Assembly (NCBI GenBank): GCA_037968475.1
Contig: JBBKVO010000018.1
Coordinates: forward strand, 124,001 to 188,000
DNA from: SB11 sp037968475
GTDB lineage: Bacteria > Bacteroidota > Bacteroidia > UBA8524
DNA: 64,000 nt
Direction of reading: 5' to 3'
Shown: piece by piece, positions 33,140 through 41,836 of the stretch
How positions within the stretch are numbered: position 1 is the first letter of the stretch
How the letters are laid out: every line of letters begins with the position of its first letter
Translations under genes and position numbers: made by a program
The notes under the pieces: generated by a model
The model's database searches: none
What the model was told of the DNA's origin: nothing
Seen by the model: only the letters and a program-made list of their open reading frames with translations

Positions 33140-34894
33140 ATGAAAAAAATCTTTTTAATCACCTTAGCCTTTGCTTCTATTGGTGCAAGTGCTCAATTCT
33201 TTCAACACAACTATGGCACTAAAGACAGTGAGAATGCAAGCAATGGGTTAAACACCACTGCAACAGGGTTGGGACATTTTATTGTCTCAAGTACTTTTAA
33301 TTCTCCAACAAATGAAATTTTAGCGGTTAATACCGATATTAATGGAAATGTTGCCGCCTTTAATAATTTATATACTTTAACTCATTCATCTGGAGTATTG
33401 CTAGATATTGACAATACTTTACCTATCGAATTTAGTAACGGAAGCGGTTATGGTATTTTTGGCAGATTTCACGACCCAGGTCTTAGCATACCTACAGGTA
33501 TTTTTTACCTTGAAATTGATCCCGCAGGAAACATTTTAAATGTTACTGAATACAATCCTATTAGCACTGTCGGCACAAATTATTATGTAGTAGAAGTTGC
33601 TGATGTAACCGAATCATTAGGTGGTGGTTTCTTTTATATTACGGGGACTGTTGACCCCAGTATTATGGGTAACTTTTGGATTTTTGTTATAAAAATTGAC
33701 CAAGCAGGAAATATAATATGGTCTATTGTAGACGACCTAGTAAACTCAACATCGGTATCACGTGATTGGGCAAAAGGGATTGTCGAAAGTCCGTATTCTC
33801 CTTCGGGTACTCCTGAATTGGTGGTTGTAGGACAAACCTATGATGGAGGAGGTTCAGCAGATGCATTTCTCGTAAGGCTTGATGCCAATAGCGGAACATC
33901 ACTAGCACCTGTAAATTTATATGGCACTACTACCAGTAATGAGATTTTTAATTCTATTAAGATAGCAAACAACACTATATCAGGTGCGCCCGGCTTTATT
34001 ATTGGCGGTAGTAGTGATATAAATAGTGGTGGTGCAAATCGTGATTTTTGGCTACTTCAAACAGATGACCAAGGTAATCCATTTTGGAGCTACACTTATG
34101 ATTATAATGGTAGTTCAGGCAATAACGATTACAGTACAGATGTAATTGAAAGGCTTAATACTGGGGGATTATATGAATACTATCTTGGCGGGCATACCAA
34201 TAATGGAAACCTTGGTGGTGCCGATTTGGTAGTTATAAAAACTGATAATTTAGGTAATGCCGTTGGTCAATTTACTTATGGTAGCCCTTCTGATGATGTT
34301 GGCACTTATCTTGACTATTACGACCTCGTGGGGCCTGATGGCTTAAGCGTTTTTGGTACATACAATGGAGGTGGTATAGGTTTAATGGATACATACCATG
34401 TAAAAGCTTATTTTAATGGTTTATCTGGTTGTAATGAAAATCTTGGTATGACCCATAATTTAATAGGCCCCGGCCTATTTATGAACTTACAGGATAGATT
34501 AAAAACAACATTTAAAAATGTTTCTATGACATCCGCCCTATCTAGTGCGAAAGATGCTAACCTTTGTTTCAACTTCTCTATACCCGGTGGTAGCAATGCA
34601 CGCGTTGCTCCTGCTGAACCCAAAGGAGATAAAGAAGCAAAAATTAGCCCTAACCCAATTGCTCAAGGTGTACAATATGCCAATGTAGAAATTGATATTG
34701 AAAAACCTACAACCGCCCAAGTATCGGTGTACGATATGCTTGGTCGTAGCTACTATGCACAAACCTTTACTTTGGTAAAAGGCAAAAACAACCTAGTGCT
34801 TGATATTAGTAATATTAACATGGCACAAGGTATGTATACTGTGAAAATACAAGGTGAAAACCTTAACCAAAACATAGCATTACTTGTGAAATAG
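33140..34894 (+). CDS. T9SS-secreted repeat protein, tandem paralogue 3
   Basis: 584 residues from the ATG at 33140; a longer frame from 33059 is rejected because it would translate the TTCACAAA array. Signal peptide to about 19 (ASAQ). Body repeats include VIKIDQAGNIIW, IVESPYSPSGTPELVVVGQTYDGG, FIIGGSSD and VVIKTDNLGNA, close to paralogues 1 and 4. FNGLSGCNENL and the type A T9SS sorting domain (ISPNPIAQG to LLVK) end the protein. Function unknown; surface-exposed or released by inference from the sorting domain. Confidence 0.82.
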   Translation: MKKIFLITLAFASIGASAQFFQHNYGTKDSENASNGLNTTATGLGHFIVSSTFNSPTNEILAVNTDINGNVAAFNNLYTLTHSSGVLLDIDNTLPIEFSNGSGYGIFGRFHDPGLSIPTGIFYLEIDPAGNILNVTEYNPISTVGTNYYVVEVADVTESLGGGFFYITGTVDPSIMGNFWIFVIKIDQAGNIIWSIVDDLVNSTSVSRDWAKGIVESPYSPSGTPELVVVGQTYDGGGSADAFLVRLDANSGTSLAPVNLYGTTTSNEIFNSIKIANNTISGAPGFIIGGSSDINSGGANRDFWLLQTDDQGNPFWSYTYDYNGSSGNNDYSTDVIERLNTGGLYEYYLGGHTNNGNLGGADLVVIKTDNLGNAVGQFTYGSPSDDVGTYLDYYDLVGPDGLSVFGTYNGGGIGLMDTYHVKAYFNGLSGCNENLGMTHNLIGPGLFMNLQDRLKTTFKNVSMTSALSSAKDANLCFNFSIPGGSNARVAPAEPKGDKEAKISPNPIAQGVQYANVEIDIEKPTTAQVSVYDMLGRSYYAQTFTLVKGKNNLVLDISNINMAQGMYTVKIQGENLNQNIALLVK

Positions 34895-34925
34895 TATTTG
34901 TGCTGATAAATATTCATCACTTTAT

Positions 34926-34954
34926 AAAAGCTACCTCAAAAGGGTAGCTTTTAT
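34926..34954 (+). terminator. Terminator after paralogue 3
   Basis: AAAAGCTACC (34926-34935) pairs with GGTAGCTTTT (34943-34952), nearly identical to the hairpin after paralogue 2. Confidence 0.88.
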
Positions 34955-35004
34955 TTTACAAACCCAAAACAGTATTTCACAAAACAGAAAGCTTATTTCA
35001 CAAA
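34955..35004 (+). repeat. TTCACAAA array 3, 21-bp period, upstream of paralogue 4
   Basis: TTTACAAA at 34955, then TTCACAAA at 34976 and 34997, exactly 21 bp apart and starting right after the terminator. The last copy begins 38 bases before CAAATTG (35035). Confidence 0.88.
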
Positions 35005-35034
35005 GTGAAGTCTTTTTTCCCCATTCCATTTATT

Positions 35035-35069
35035 CAAATTGTATACACATATTTTAAAAAACTATCATT
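35035..35069 (+). promoter_or_regulatory. Conserved leader/promoter block of paralogue 4
   Basis: CAAATTGTATAC at 35035 and ACTATC before the ATG, matching the blocks of paralogues 2 and 3. Confidence 0.6.
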
Positions 35070-36836
35070 ATGAAAAAACTATTTCTAATTGTATTTGCAT
35101 TAACCTCAATTGGAGCCAATGCACAGTATTTCCAACATCTGTATGGAAGCGTTGACGAAGAGCGCGATATATCAGGAGTGAACACCTTTATACAGCCACA
35201 GGGACATCTTATGGCATCAAACAATATTAACAACCAACTAGGTACATCAAACCTTATTGTTACCTACACTGATATAGATGGAAGAATACTAGGAGCACCA
35301 AACTTTAATAATGAGTATGTGATAACCTCACCTATTTCGGGAAACGCAGTATCAATATCATCGGCCAAAGTATTTGAGCTTGAAAATGGCAGTGGCTTTG
35401 GCGTAGTTGGCTTATACAGAGACAATTTATTACCCCAACCCGGTATTTTTTATTTACAGCTTGACCCTATGGGTAATGCGCTAACTATATACGATTATAC
35501 ACCCAACTCGGGTATTATAGCTTGGTATAGCCTATTAAATGTGGGAGCAGTATCAAAATCACCCGGTACTGATGATTTGTACATTACAGGTGGAACAGAA
35601 TCTAGCGCCGCAGCAAATTTTTTATACGCTTTAAAAATAAATACTATGACAGGTACTATACTTTGGTCGAGTTTTTATGATATAGTGCAACCAAATTCCC
35701 CCAAAAAAGAATCGGCTGCAGATATTATAGAAAGCCCCTATATGCCATTAGGTCAAACTGAAGTAATAATTGTAGGTAGCGGATATGATGTAACTTCAAC
35801 TAGTATTGATGGATTCCTTATCCGCTTAAATGCAAATACGGGGATCCCTATGGTGGGTTGGGCTAACTACTATGGTACCACAGCAACTTCTGAAAAATTT
35901 TCAAGTATCGATATTGCCAGCAGCACCGCAGGTGGCTCAGATGGTTTTATTATTGGCGGAACAGCAGCAGGGGGCGATTTTTGGCTAATAAAAGTTGATC
36001 CTACGGGCTCAACCATTTGGTCTCACGTATACGATAACAGCTTATTACCGGGTAATAGTGATGAATGCCACGATGTAAAAGAAAGACTTAATACATCAGG
36101 TAATTATGAGTATTACGCTTGTGGAACAACGGGAAACATTAGCGGAAGCTCTGATATAATGGTAATAAAAACCGATGATTTGGGAAATGGAGTAGCAAAC
36201 GGAGAGTTCACCTACAACAGCGGCATAGGTGTGGTTGATATGGGATATGCGCTTGACCAATATAATGGTACTGGAGCTGATGGACTAAGCATTTATGGTA
36301 TATCCTTCAACGGCAGTATTGGTCTAGCCGATCAATATCTTATCAAAGCATACTTTAATGGTAAATCAGGCTGTAACGAATCATTTAGCACTCCTAACGC
36401 ACAACTGGGAGCTGATTGGTATAGCGAAACTACATTGGATTATTTTGACAACTTCTCAGTAAGTACAATGTTATCAACCCAAGGTTCTGTTAGCGATTTT
36501 AACCTTTGCTATAGGCGCAGAATAATCGGTGGTAGCAATGCACTAGTAGCTCCCGATGAACCTAAAGGTGATAAAGAAGCAAAAGTTAGCCCTAACCCTA
36601 TTGCACAAGGCACACAATATGCGGCTCTTGAAGTTGAGATTGAGCAGCCTACAACCGCCCAAGTATCAGTGTACGATATGCTTGGCCGTAGCTACTATGC
36701 ACAAACCTTTACATTAGTAAAAGGCAAAAACAACTTAATGCTTGATATTAGCAATATCAATATGGCACAAGGAATGTATACAGTGAAAATACAAGGAGAA
36801 AACCTTAATAAAAATATAGTACTGCTGGTAAAATAA
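35070..36836 (+). CDS. T9SS-secreted repeat protein, tandem paralogue 4
   Basis: 588 residues: signal peptide to about 19 (ANAQ), repeat body (YALKINTMTGTILWSSFYD, IIESPYMPLGQTEVIIVGSGYD, FIIGGTAAG, MVIKTDDLGNG), FNGKSGCNESFSTP and a type A T9SS sorting domain (VSPNPIAQG to LLVK). Overall it is closest to paralogue 1 in body layout. It ends the tandem block and is followed by a terminator of a different sequence. Confidence 0.82.
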   Translation: MKKLFLIVFALTSIGANAQYFQHLYGSVDEERDISGVNTFIQPQGHLMASNNINNQLGTSNLIVTYTDIDGRILGAPNFNNEYVITSPISGNAVSISSAKVFELENGSGFGVVGLYRDNLLPQPGIFYLQLDPMGNALTIYDYTPNSGIIAWYSLLNVGAVSKSPGTDDLYITGGTESSAAANFLYALKINTMTGTILWSSFYDIVQPNSPKKESAADIIESPYMPLGQTEVIIVGSGYDVTSTSIDGFLIRLNANTGIPMVGWANYYGTTATSEKFSSIDIASSTAGGSDGFIIGGTAAGGDFWLIKVDPTGSTIWSHVYDNSLLPGNSDECHDVKERLNTSGNYEYYACGTTGNISGSSDIMVIKTDDLGNGVANGEFTYNSGIGVVDMGYALDQYNGTGADGLSIYGISFNGSIGLADQYLIKAYFNGKSGCNESFSTPNAQLGADWYSETTLDYFDNFSVSTMLSTQGSVSDFNLCYRRRIIGGSNALVAPDEPKGDKEAKVSPNPIAQGTQYAALEVEIEQPTTAQVSVYDMLGRSYYAQTFTLVKGKNNLMLDISNINMAQGMYTVKIQGENLNKNIVLLVK

Positions 36837-36877
36837 ACCACAGCATGCCTCTCAAACCTACCTATATATGTATGCTG

Positions 36878-36904
36878 AAAAGGGGGCTTTTGTCCCCTTT
36901 TTCT
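36878..36904 (+). terminator. Terminator after paralogue 4
   Basis: AAAAGGGG (36878-36885) pairs with CCCCTTTT (36894-36901) followed by T residues. CAGCAT/ATGCTG (36841-36846 with 36872-36877) forms a second stem just before it. Confidence 0.85.
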
Positions 36905-36930
36905 TTTATCTCAATTGTTGATTAATCCAA

Positions 36931-37299
36931 CTAGCGATTCATATCCCAAGCTGCAAACAGCTTATCTATCAATCGGCTTTCGTCGTCAGTCATTTGCTTA
37001 TCGGCCATTACTACCTTCATAGCAAACTCAACCAATTTATTTCTTTCCTTTGTGTCCGATATAGAATAAAACTTATCACATACCTCTTCAAAGTGTGTGT
37101 AATGTTCTGATGGAGGCAAAGCAGTAAGAAATGCTTGTTCTTTTATCAAGTCCATCTCTTCATCAAAATTCTTCTCTAAAAAATCAAGAATGACTCTTTT
37201 TTCTTTACTATCAGAAGAACCATCGGCACGAGAAAGAATGCCTAGTAAGTGAAATGCCGACTCGCATTTATTTAGTTTTGCTATAAAATTGGTGCTCAT
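36931..37299 (-). CDS. TerB-like protein
   Basis: 122 residues, all helical. Two internally similar halves, ILSRADGSSDSKEKRVILDFL and VVMADKQMTDDESRLIDKLF, show the acidic A-D-G/K-x-x-[ST]-x-x-E pattern of the TerB (tellurite resistance B) and DjlA-type metal-binding fold. A role in tellurite resistance itself is not implied. It lies 25 bases downstream of menC on the same strand and is probably the last gene of the menA-menC transcript. Confidence 0.72.
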   Translation of the reverse strand: MSTNFIAKLNKCESAFHLLGILSRADGSSDSKEKRVILDFLEKNFDEEMDLIKEQAFLTALPPSEHYTHFEEVCDKFYSISDTKERNKLVEFAMKVVMADKQMTDDESRLIDKLFAAWDMNR

Positions 37300-37324
37300 A
37301 AACTCTTGTCAAATCTAACTAAAA

Positions 37325-38371
37325 TTAAAAAATTGTCCACCCTTTTGTGAGTACATAGCTAATATAACCATTTTGCATTTGCAAAGGGCTTTCAAAATTA
37401 TTTGTAAACAACTGCCCTGTGCCCAGTCCCTGCGGCATTGTTACCTTATACTGCGAGGTAAATTGTGCAATGGCATTTAAGCCCACATTACTCTCTAAAG
37501 CTGATGTTACCCACCAACCTATATTGTTTTTATTAGCTAAATCTATCCATTGTTTGCTTGCTTCAAAGCCACCAAGCAAACCAGGTTTAAGTATTATATA
37601 TGCAGGTTTTATAAAGGTTAGCAGTTTTTGCCCTTGTGTGCTCACAGGTATGCCTATTAGTTCTTCATCTAAAGCAACATGTATTTTACTTTTAGCACAA
37701 ATTTCTTGCATAGCATCCCATTGGCCTTGTTTTATGGGCTGCTCAATACTGTGCACCTCAAAACGGGCAAGTTCTTTCAACTGCTCTAAAGCCATATCAG
37801 GTGCAAAAGCACCATTAGCATCTAGGCGTATTTCTACTTCAAAAGCATTGTGCTTTTTACGCAATGCCTCTAGCATTCGGCACTCTTCGTCAAAGTCAAG
37901 TGCTCCAATCTTAAATTTTATACAGGTAAACCCCTCTGCAATTTTCTCTTTAGCTTGTTGCAGCATACCGGCACTATCACTCATCCAAACAAGCCCGTTT
38001 ATGGGCAACTTTGTTCCTTTAGTGTAGAAAGAAGTATCAAATATTTTTCGTGTACCACCGTTTTTCAAATCGAGCATAGCTGTTTCTATACCGAAATTGA
38101 TAGAAGGCCATTGCTCTAAGCTTAAATCAAATGGAGATATACCATCGTTTATAAGTTGAACAGTTTGGTTTAGTTTATCTTCAAAACCATCAACATCATC
38201 AATACTCAGGCTTTTTAATGGGCTGATTTCGCCAATACCTTTAGTATCAGGTTGTTTTTCGTTGTATAGCTGTATTAGCCACAATGGTTTTTGGGTAAGT
38301 GTGTTGCGCGATGTTTTAGCAGGACTTTTAAACTCAAGATTATGTTTTGAAACTACAGCAGCTAACTTCAT
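37325..38371 (-). CDS. menC: o-Succinylbenzoate synthase
   Basis: 348 residues of the enolase superfamily. It dehydrates SHCHC to o-succinylbenzoate in menaquinone synthesis. The catalytic KxK is in FTCIKFKIGA (about 165-168); metal ligands are LDANGAF, SIEQP and ALDEELIG, and ILKPGLLGG supplies the second catalytic Lys. Length and context fit MenC rather than dipeptide epimerase: it starts three bases after menA ends on the same strand. Confidence 0.92.
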   Translation of the reverse strand: MKLAAVVSKHNLEFKSPAKTSRNTLTQKPLWLIQLYNEKQPDTKGIGEISPLKSLSIDDVDGFEDKLNQTVQLINDGISPFDLSLEQWPSINFGIETAMLDLKNGGTRKIFDTSFYTKGTKLPINGLVWMSDSAGMLQQAKEKIAEGFTCIKFKIGALDFDEECRMLEALRKKHNAFEVEIRLDANGAFAPDMALEQLKELARFEVHSIEQPIKQGQWDAMQEICAKSKIHVALDEELIGIPVSTQGQKLLTFIKPAYIILKPGLLGGFEASKQWIDLANKNNIGWWVTSALESNVGLNAIAQFTSQYKVTMPQGLGTGQLFTNNFESPLQMQNGYISYVLTKGWTIF

Positions 38372-38374
38372 TAT

Positions 38375-39283
38375 CTAAACAAAAAAACTAATAATAAATA
38401 GCCCCACAGCCAACAATGCTGAACCTAACGAAGTGAATTTTAGCTCTTTATTAAGTGCTAACTCCTCCCCTTCTTTATTTTTTTGTACTCTTTTAAAGCT
38501 GAAAAATAATGGTATCCACAAAACAGTCATTGCCATAAACACCCAAAGACTATCAATATTACGACTCACAAAAAAAGCGATTGAATTATACCCTACTAAA
38601 AAGAGTATTAATTGATATCGTTTAGCTTTATGCCTACCCAAACGCACGGCTACAGTTATTTTGTTGCTGGCTTTATCATTCTCAATATCGCGGATATTAT
38701 TAATGTTTAGCACACTTACCGATAAGCAACCCATACAAATGGCAGGCAAAAGTATTTGCCAATCAAGCTGGCCTGTGATAAGAAAGTATGTTCCGCCAAC
38801 GGCAACAAAACCAAAAAATATAAACACAAAAATATCGCCCAAACCGCTATAGCCATAGGCACTTTTACCTATTGTATATTTTATAGCCGCTGCAATAGCG
38901 GCTAATCCTATGCCTATCATGGCAAAAGTTTGCCAACTACTAAAGTTTTTCAAACCAAGCCATATCACCCATATTCCGCAAGCAAGGCTGAGTACTGAAA
39001 AAAGTACTACGGCACGTAGCATGGCTTTTTCTGTTATTATACCTGATTGCAATGCTCGTGCAGGACCTTTGCGTTGGTCGTTATCAGTTCCTTTTTTAAA
39101 ATCGCCATAATCATTGGCAAGGTTAGAGAGTATTTGTAAAAAAATAGCGGTAACAAGACATAGTATATATATATCCCATTGAAAAACACCATTAACTTTA
39201 GCGGTAAAAGCGCCCATGGTAATAGCCCCAAGGGCAAGGGGAAGCGTGCGTAGCCTAAATGCTTGTAGCCAGTTTTTTAGCAT
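38375..39283 (-). CDS. menA: 1,4-dihydroxy-2-naphthoate polyprenyltransferase
   Basis: 302 residues with eight to nine membrane helices. It attaches the polyprenyl chain to DHNA in menaquinone synthesis. The UbiA-family Asp motif is visible as NLANDYGDFKKGTDND (about 58-73), and the second as NNIRDIENDKASNK. The ATG at 39283 is preferred: MLKNWLQAFRLRTLPLALG matches the family N-terminus, whereas the GTG at 39298 adds only five atypical residues. Leads the menA-menC-TerB-like unit. Confidence 0.92.
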   Translation of the reverse strand: MLKNWLQAFRLRTLPLALGAITMGAFTAKVNGVFQWDIYILCLVTAIFLQILSNLANDYGDFKKGTDNDQRKGPARALQSGIITEKAMLRAVVLFSVLSLACGIWVIWLGLKNFSSWQTFAMIGIGLAAIAAAIKYTIGKSAYGYSGLGDIFVFIFFGFVAVGGTYFLITGQLDWQILLPAICMGCLSVSVLNINNIRDIENDKASNKITVAVRLGRHKAKRYQLILFLVGYNSIAFFVSRNIDSLWVFMAMTVLWIPLFFSFKRVQKNKEGEELALNKELKFTSLGSALLAVGLFIISFFV

Positions 39284-39324
39284 AAATTGGACACGCAATT
39301 TACACTTTGCGGCTGTAAAGGACT

Positions 39325-39978
39325 TTATTTTTTCTTCTTAAAATCGCCGTTTTTCCACGCCTTTATAAACTGTGCCCACGCAAACGGATTAAGAATGTTG
39401 ATGGGAGGGGCTTGGCCTGCATAGTAGTATTTTGCAGCCTCGCGACGTATCATATAATCCTGATTTTCTGGCCCATCAGCTCCCATAGCGGCAGCTTGTT
39501 GACGTAGTAATTCGCTTTCTAAATTCCTTTTGGCCAACACGTCCATTTCATCTTCGGGCAGGTTTAGTGTTGCAAAATAATAGGGTAATAATGCACTGCT
39601 AATAAATGGAGTAACGATAACAGTGGATACGGTAAATGTATCAGCCGTTAAAGTGATTATCATTGAATACAGTTTACTTTTTAAATTATTGGGTACAACA
39701 TACTCGTTGCGTTTATACCCTATGCGAGTAAACAAAACAGTATCACCCGGGTGGGTTACAAGTGTAAATATACCTTGCATGTTACTTATAGTTCCAAAAA
39801 TCCTTCCTTTCACACGTATATTAACATCTTCTAACCCAATAAGGCTATCGCTGCTTAGTACAATACCCGAAAATTGAATTAGCGAATCATTCTTCTTGTT
39901 TGATTGTGCCCAAAGTTGATTGGTCATAGCCAATAACAACAACAGCACAAGCGAAATATTTTTATAACCGAACCTCAT
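39325..39978 (-). CDS. Secreted protein with carboxypeptidase-regulatory-like domain
   Basis: 217 residues. A signal peptide (to about 24, LWAQ) precedes a CarboxypepD_reg_2-like beta domain (about 35-115: FSGIVLSSDSLIGLEDVNIRVKG...GIFTLVTHPGDTVLFTRIGYK). The rest is helical and ends in Lys-rich KKKK. Proteins of this type are common in Bacteroidota next to outer-membrane functions, role unknown. A TTG at 39993 lies inside the -7 box, so the ATG at 39978 is the start. A 26-base gap separates it from menA behind it. Confidence 0.75.
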   Translation of the reverse strand: MRFGYKNISLVLLLLLAMTNQLWAQSNKKNDSLIQFSGIVLSSDSLIGLEDVNIRVKGRIFGTISNMQGIFTLVTHPGDTVLFTRIGYKRNEYVVPNNLKSKLYSMIITLTADTFTVSTVIVTPFISSALLPYYFATLNLPEDEMDVLAKRNLESELLRQQAAAMGADGPENQDYMIRREAAKYYYAGQAPPINILNPFAWAQFIKAWKNGDFKKKK

Positions 39979-39990
39979 TTGTATATATAA

Positions 39991-39998
39991 CAAAGTTA
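39991..39998 (-). promoter_or_regulatory. -7 promoter box of the carboxypeptidase-regulatory-domain gene
   Basis: Minus-strand TAACTTTG, 12 bases before the ATG at 39978; it excludes the longer TTG start. Confidence 0.6.
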
Positions 39999-40021
39999 AT
40001 ATATTGTATTCTTTGTATTCA

Positions 40022-41245
40022 CTAAATTATAAAACCCAAAACCAGCGTTAGTACAACTACCAATGGCGATGGTATTTTGGTATATAACAATAATAGTACC
40101 GTAGCCACTATTACTAGTATGTTTTGCCATTCATAATACTCTATACCTCTAAAAAGTAAATAGGCTGCGGCCAAAATTAATCCTGCCGATGCTGCTGCAA
40201 TACCATCAAAGGCACGAGTAACTAACGGATGTTTCTTTACTTTATTCCAAATAGGGTACAAAAACATTATAAATAATGCCCCAGGTAAAAATATAGCAAT
40301 GGTGCCAATAAGGCCACCCAAAATTTGCCAAGGTATGCCCCAATCTTTCATTATCATACTACCAGTATAGGCTGAAAGGCTAAATACGGGGCCTGGTATA
40401 GCTTGCACAAAACCTACACCTGTAATAAACTCTTCAGAAGTAAGGTAGTGTTTAAACGATACAAATTGTTCATACATCATGGGTATAAGCACATTGCCGC
40501 CTCCAAATACCAAACTACCAAAGCGGTACGAGTTTTCAAAAACTAAAAACGGCCGTGCCTCATCAATACCATCGGTCATTTTTACAATGGCTGCTGATAC
40601 AACAGCGACTATGAAAACAACAAAAAAGTAGGTTAAGTTTCTCCAGCGTATTTTTATTTTGGGTTTTTTATACACAATACCACCTTGTTTGTTGTAACGC
40701 ATAGCTATAGCCCCACCCAAAAGTATGATAAGCGGGTAGGCGTAAGGGCCTAAAAACTGTAGCGATGCTAACAAGGCTGCCCCAAAAAACAAGAAAATAT
40801 TGAGGCGTTTGGTTTTTATGATTTTAAAAATTTTAATAGCCGCAACTAATATAAACCCCACTGCCATAGGTTGCAGATATTTCAAAAAGTCTTTGTTAGG
40901 CGATACTTCTTGATAGTATTTATAAGAGATGCCCAAAAAAGTCATAATAATACTTGCAGGCAAAATCCATATCAGTAAGGTGGTAAATGCCCTAATAGGG
41001 CCTCCCATACGGTAGCCTATTGCTGTAATTGTTTGTGTTGATGTTGGCCCTGGTAGTATTTGACAAAAGGCATAAATATCTAAAAACTCTTTCTGAGTAA
41101 GGTATTGCTTTTCATCAACTAAGCGTTTAATAAACAAGGCTAAATGTGTACCAGGCCCGCCTACACAAGTGAGGGCAAGTATTAAAATATCTTTGTAGTA
41201 GATATTTTTTTTTATTTGCTTTACTTTGGCAGAAGGTAAGTGCAC
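40022..41245 (-). CDS. chrA: Chromate transporter (ChrA, CHR superfamily)
   Basis: 407 residues with about twelve hydrophobic segments in two homologous halves. The duplicated hallmarks are present in each half: CVGGPGTHLALFIKRLV with FCQILPGPTSTQ, and FGGGNVLIPMMYEQFV with FVQAIPGPVFSLS. Long-chain CHR proteins expel chromate in several bacteria; many genomes carry them without a known resistance phenotype. The GTG start is the first codon compatible with the N-terminal helix. No other resistance gene adjoins it. Confidence 0.9.
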   Translation of the reverse strand: MHLPSAKVKQIKKNIYYKDILILALTCVGGPGTHLALFIKRLVDEKQYLTQKEFLDIYAFCQILPGPTSTQTITAIGYRMGGPIRAFTTLLIWILPASIIMTFLGISYKYYQEVSPNKDFLKYLQPMAVGFILVAAIKIFKIIKTKRLNIFLFFGAALLASLQFLGPYAYPLIILLGGAIAMRYNKQGGIVYKKPKIKIRWRNLTYFFVVFIVAVVSAAIVKMTDGIDEARPFLVFENSYRFGSLVFGGGNVLIPMMYEQFVSFKHYLTSEEFITGVGFVQAIPGPVFSLSAYTGSMIMKDWGIPWQILGGLIGTIAIFLPGALFIMFLYPIWNKVKKHPLVTRAFDGIAAASAGLILAAAYLLFRGIEYYEWQNILVIVATVLLLLYTKIPSPLVVVLTLVLGFII

Positions 41246-41305
41246 CAGCGGGTAGATACTAAAGAATTATAATTGGCAACAAAAATAGAATTTATTAACC
41301 ATAGC

Positions 41306-41830
41306 ATGAATTTTTTTAAGGTAACAATTGGTATAGGCTTGTTTTTTTTTATTGTTGCGGGGCAATGGGCTTGCAGTGAGCCTATTACTGATTATACACG
41401 TGAAAAAGTTTTTTTAGATAGTATTGATAATACACTAAAAGCTACTGAACTAAGTTTAAATATTGATGAGAAAGAGCTTGAAACACGTATAGCCACCATT
41501 AATACTTGGTATATAAAACTTAGCGATACTACCTATGATGTAGCTAAGAAAATGCAGGTAGATTTTAATGGTTTTAAGATAGTGTATAGTAGATATATAG
41601 AAAACTTTTTTGCATACAGCACAGCCACAAACCTACACAAAAACAGTTTTGAACAGCTAAAAGCCGATGTTGAGAAACAAAAAATAACCCGCGATGATTT
41701 TAAGCAACGCTATACTATACTGAAAAGAGAGGTTGACGCTACTCATACTGCTGCTAAAAGCATAGCCAAACCGGTATACGATTTAGAATTTAGCTGGAAA
41801 AGATATTATAAAACGATGAACAGTTGGTAA
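41306..41830 (+). CDS. Exported hypothetical protein, possible lipoprotein
   Basis: 174 residues from the ATG at 41306; a TTG at 41273 would place eleven polar residues before the signal sequence. The hydrophobic segment FFKVTIGIGLFFFIVAGQWAC ends in a Cys that could be lipidated, although QWAC is a poor lipobox. The remainder is predicted mostly alpha-helical with charged heptads. No family recognised. It lies between divergent chrA and the converging GNAT gene. Confidence 0.6.
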   Translation: MNFFKVTIGIGLFFFIVAGQWACSEPITDYTREKVFLDSIDNTLKATELSLNIDEKELETRIATINTWYIKLSDTTYDVAKKMQVDFNGFKIVYSRYIENFFAYSTATNLHKNSFEQLKADVEKQKITRDDFKQRYTILKREVDATHTAAKSIAKPVYDLEFSWKRYYKTMNSW

Positions 41831-41836
41831 TAACAG

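Noticed and set aside
31069..35004. TTCACAAA arrays as CRISPR arrays
   Set aside because: The repeat is only eight well-conserved bases with a 21-bp period, arrays have three or four units, and no cas gene is present. The fixed placement before start codons fits a regulatory site better.
36931..37299. A tellurite resistance function for the TerB-like gene
   Set aside because: No other ter genes are present and the TerB fold occurs in many unrelated settings.
37419..38027. A 202-codon plus-strand open frame opposite menC
   Set aside because: It is fully inside menC on the other strand, has no recognisable motif, and menC has all its catalytic residues.
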